Shown here piece after piece: positions 40,021 to 41,522 of a stretch of DNA of 41,522 bases. The position numbers and the translations under genes are program-made. The stretch lies in NCBI GenBank assembly GCA_005792355.1, contig SXSC01000158.1, forward strand, positions 1 to 41,522. Direction: 5' to 3'. This DNA comes from Opitutaceae bacterium. Its GTDB lineage: Bacteria; Verrucomicrobiota; Verrucomicrobiia; Opitutales; Opitutaceae. The notes beneath the pieces are model-generated. The model was given only the letters and a program-made list of their open reading frames with translations, did no database searches and was not told the DNA's origin. Each line of letters starts with the position of its first letter. The stretch's first letter is position 1.

Positions 40021-41082
40021 ATGAAACCCATCCCACTCTTTCCCTCCTTCGTCGTCGCAGCTGCGATGGCGCTGGTCTTTGCATTTTCCGCCCGCGCGGA
40101 AGAATCGACCAGCTCGATCAAGTTTTCCAATCCTTCCAAGCCGGGCACCGTAAGAATCCAGATGGCCCGCGGCGCCCTGCACATCGTTGGCTCCGACGTC
40201 GACGAAGTCGTCATCAAGTCCGAGGCGACGCGGCCGGCAAAAACACCACGCAAGGATGGTCTGCGGCTCCTCACCGCTTCATCTAGCTTCTCCCTGACCG
40301 AGAAGGACAATGTGGTAACGCTTGATGCCATGGGGGAAAACTCAGGAGGTCCCGGCGCTAATTTCAAACTCACCGTGCCGCGTAATTCCTCGGTGATTGT
40401 GCAGAACTCCTGGGGCGGCGACATCGCCTGCTCGGGACTTTCGGGGGATTTTGAAATCAACGCCATGCATGGCTCGATCCACCTCGCCGATGTTAGTGGA
40501 GGAGTTGTTGTCTCCACGATGAACGGCGAAATCAGGGCGGATGTGCGAGAAGTGCATGAGGGCAGACCCCTCTCGTTTCAATCGATGAACGGCGAGGTGA
40601 TTCTCCGACTGCCTTCCGCTGCCCGGGCGAATCTTCGCGTGCGCACTCAAAACGGCTCGGTCCTGACTGACTTCGACGAGTCCATATTGGTTACGAAGAC
40701 CGAAACCGCTCCGGTTGCCCGCTCCAGATCAAATTTTACAATTAATGGCCAGAGTATTCTAACCCCCGAGGCTCGCGAAACGATTCGCGAGGCGACTCGG
40801 CTCGGAGCAGAGGCGATGCGCGAGGCCGCTTCTGCGGTGCGCGAAGCGGCGGAAGCGGCACGAGAAGGTGCCGCAGAAGCTCGCGCAGCAGCAGAGGCGA
40901 GCGTACCCAAAGCACCGAATTCCTCATCACCACCGAAGCCGCCACGCGCGCCCCGGATTACTTCCATCCCAACCATCACCGGCGGGAAGATAGTCACGGG
41001 CACCCTGAACGGAGGCGGTCCAGAAATCAATGTGGCCACGATGAACGGAGACGTGACTCTGCGCCACAGCGAAAAGAAGTAG
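40021..41082 (+). CDS. Exported DUF4097 (beta-helix, adhesin-like) protein
   Basis: A 353-residue exported protein (signal IPLFPSFVVAAAMALVFAFSARA). Residues about 40-235 are DUF4097-type beta-helix repeats: GTVRIQMARGALHIVGSDVDEVVI, NFKLTVPRNSSVIVQNSWGGDIACSGLSGDFEINAMHGSIHLADVSGG, VVSTMNGEIRADV, FQSMNGEVILRLP. A helical Ala/Glu/Arg-rich segment follows (about 255-310), with repeated REA units that would form a coiled coil. The last strand, VATMNGDVTLRHS, returns to the repeat. The helical insert splits the solenoid. A GTG start at 39943, touching the anti-sigma stop, is in frame, but ATG 40021 begins at the signal peptide and is preferred. It is probably a target of the adjacent sigma factor. 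Confidence 0.83.
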   Translation: MKPIPLFPSFVVAAAMALVFAFSARAEESTSSIKFSNPSKPGTVRIQMARGALHIVGSDVDEVVIKSEATRPAKTPRKDGLRLLTASSSFSLTEKDNVVTLDAMGENSGGPGANFKLTVPRNSSVIVQNSWGGDIACSGLSGDFEINAMHGSIHLADVSGGVVVSTMNGEIRADVREVHEGRPLSFQSMNGEVILRLPSAARANLRVRTQNGSVLTDFDESILVTKTETAPVARSRSNFTINGQSILTPEARETIREATRLGAEAMREAASAVREAAEAAREGAAEARAAAEASVPKAPNSSSPPKPPRAPRITSIPTITGGKIVTGTLNGGGPEINVATMNGDVTLRHSEKK

Positions 41083-41103
41083 AATGTCGCTAACGAAATA
41101 AAA

Positions 41104-41134
41104 AGCCCGGTCCTTCTATTCGAAGAACCGGGCT
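41104..41134 (-). terminator. Intrinsic terminator of the rRNA operon
   Basis: On the minus strand AGCCCGGT and ACCGGGCT form a stem that continues through CTTC/GAAG, and a T-rich tract (TTTTTATTT) follows at once. It lies 6 bp past the 5S gene and would stop rRNA transcription. From the plus side the hairpin lies 21 bp after the DUF4097 stop, so it may also serve that gene, though without a T-run. Confidence 0.85.
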
Positions 41135-41139
41135 ATAAA

Positions 41140-41254
41140 TCTGGCAACGACCTACTCTCGCGGGACCTTACGTCCAACTACCATTGGCTGCTCGGGGCTT
41201 AACGGCCGTGTTCGGGATGGGAACGGGTGGAACCCCCGGCATGTAATCACCAGA
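41140..41254 (-). rRNA. rrf: 5S ribosomal RNA
   Basis: On the minus strand the sequence starts TCTGGTGATTACATGCCGGG and contains the conserved 5S blocks CCACCCGTTCCCATCCCGAAC and ending GAGAGTAGGTCGTTGCCAGA, with pairing 5' and 3' ends (TCTGG.../...CCAGA). The length of about 115 nt is typical. Exact ends are by eye. Confidence 0.95.
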
Positions 41255-41261
41255 AAATTGA

Positions 41262-41279
41262 ACTCGGATTTTTCCGAGT
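41262..41279. other. Hairpin in the 23S-5S spacer
   Basis: ACTCGGA-TTTT-TCCGAGT, a 7-bp stem with a T4 loop, in the roughly 100-bp spacer between 23S and 5S. No tRNA gene lies in this spacer. It may mark an RNase processing site. Confidence 0.4.
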
Positions 41280-41354
41280 AACTTGCGGAAAATTTAGGGA
41301 ATCATTTATCAACTAAGTAGGTGAAATAAACGCCTAGAACGTATAGCAAGATTT

Positions 41355-41522
<168 letters not shown>

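Noticed and set aside
41255..41354. tRNA gene in the 23S-5S spacer
   Set aside because: The spacer is only about 100 bp, AT-rich, and shows no cloverleaf or T-loop sequence.

Overview
The window looks like a chromosomal piece of a high-GC Gram-negative bacterium, most likely a verrucomicrobium of the Opitutaceae type. This is inferred from the mix of families: a large TonB-dependent receptor whose mature start resembles that group's receptors, DUF1080 and PA14 domains, a beta-propeller fused to a cupredoxin, several polysaccharide-degradation genes, and an ECF sigma / zinc-finger anti-sigma / DUF4097 triad. No 16S gene is present to confirm it. Almost no start codon has a Shine-Dalgarno sequence; leaders tend to be pyrimidine-rich.

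Layout. (1) 1-7615: arginine biosynthesis. argG (cut by the left edge), argF, argD and argB lie on the minus strand and argJ is divergent on the plus strand. The genes are separated by long spacers full of palindromes, and an orphan type IV pilin-like gene sits between argG and argF. (2) 7671-16660: a secreted metallophosphoesterase-like protein converges on a TonB-dependent receptor. Then comes a tightly overlapping minus-strand operon for malonate activation and uptake (MatB-like ligase, MatC-like carrier, SGNH hydrolase), followed by a secreted sialidase-like protein. (3) 17051-22825: a DUF1080/PA14 protein and a propeller-cupredoxin protein that probably act outside the cytoplasm, a DUF1653 protein and a glycerate kinase. 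(4) 22826-23707: a small helix-turn-helix gene flanked on each side by a pair of long palindromes sharing one AT-rich core. A fifth copy lies at 11688. This is the most unusual object in the window. (5) 23708-36011: a plus-strand saccharide-use locus with a NamZ-like exo-muramidase, LacI regulator, sodium:solute symporter, ManA-type isomerase, 2-hydroxyacid dehydrogenase, DUF2264 protein (apparently frameshifted), heparinase II/III-like lyase and a Gfo/Idh oxidoreductase with a Tat-like leader. (6) 36144-38116: a minus-strand operon of a LapA-like membrane protein, a glycoside-hydrolase-like protein and a YbaY/YscW-like lipoprotein. (7) 38478-41082: ECF sigma factor, anti-sigma/HEAT protein and a DUF4097 protein. 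(8) 41104-41522: the end of an rRNA operon on the minus strand (23S 3' end, 5S, terminator).

Working picture: a polymer-degrading heterotroph whose outer-membrane receptor, secreted hydrolases and lyase feed sugars or uronates to the symporter and to cytoplasmic isomerase, dehydrogenase and glycerate kinase steps. The spacers carry several families of palindromic repeats, some of which have entered coding sequences.
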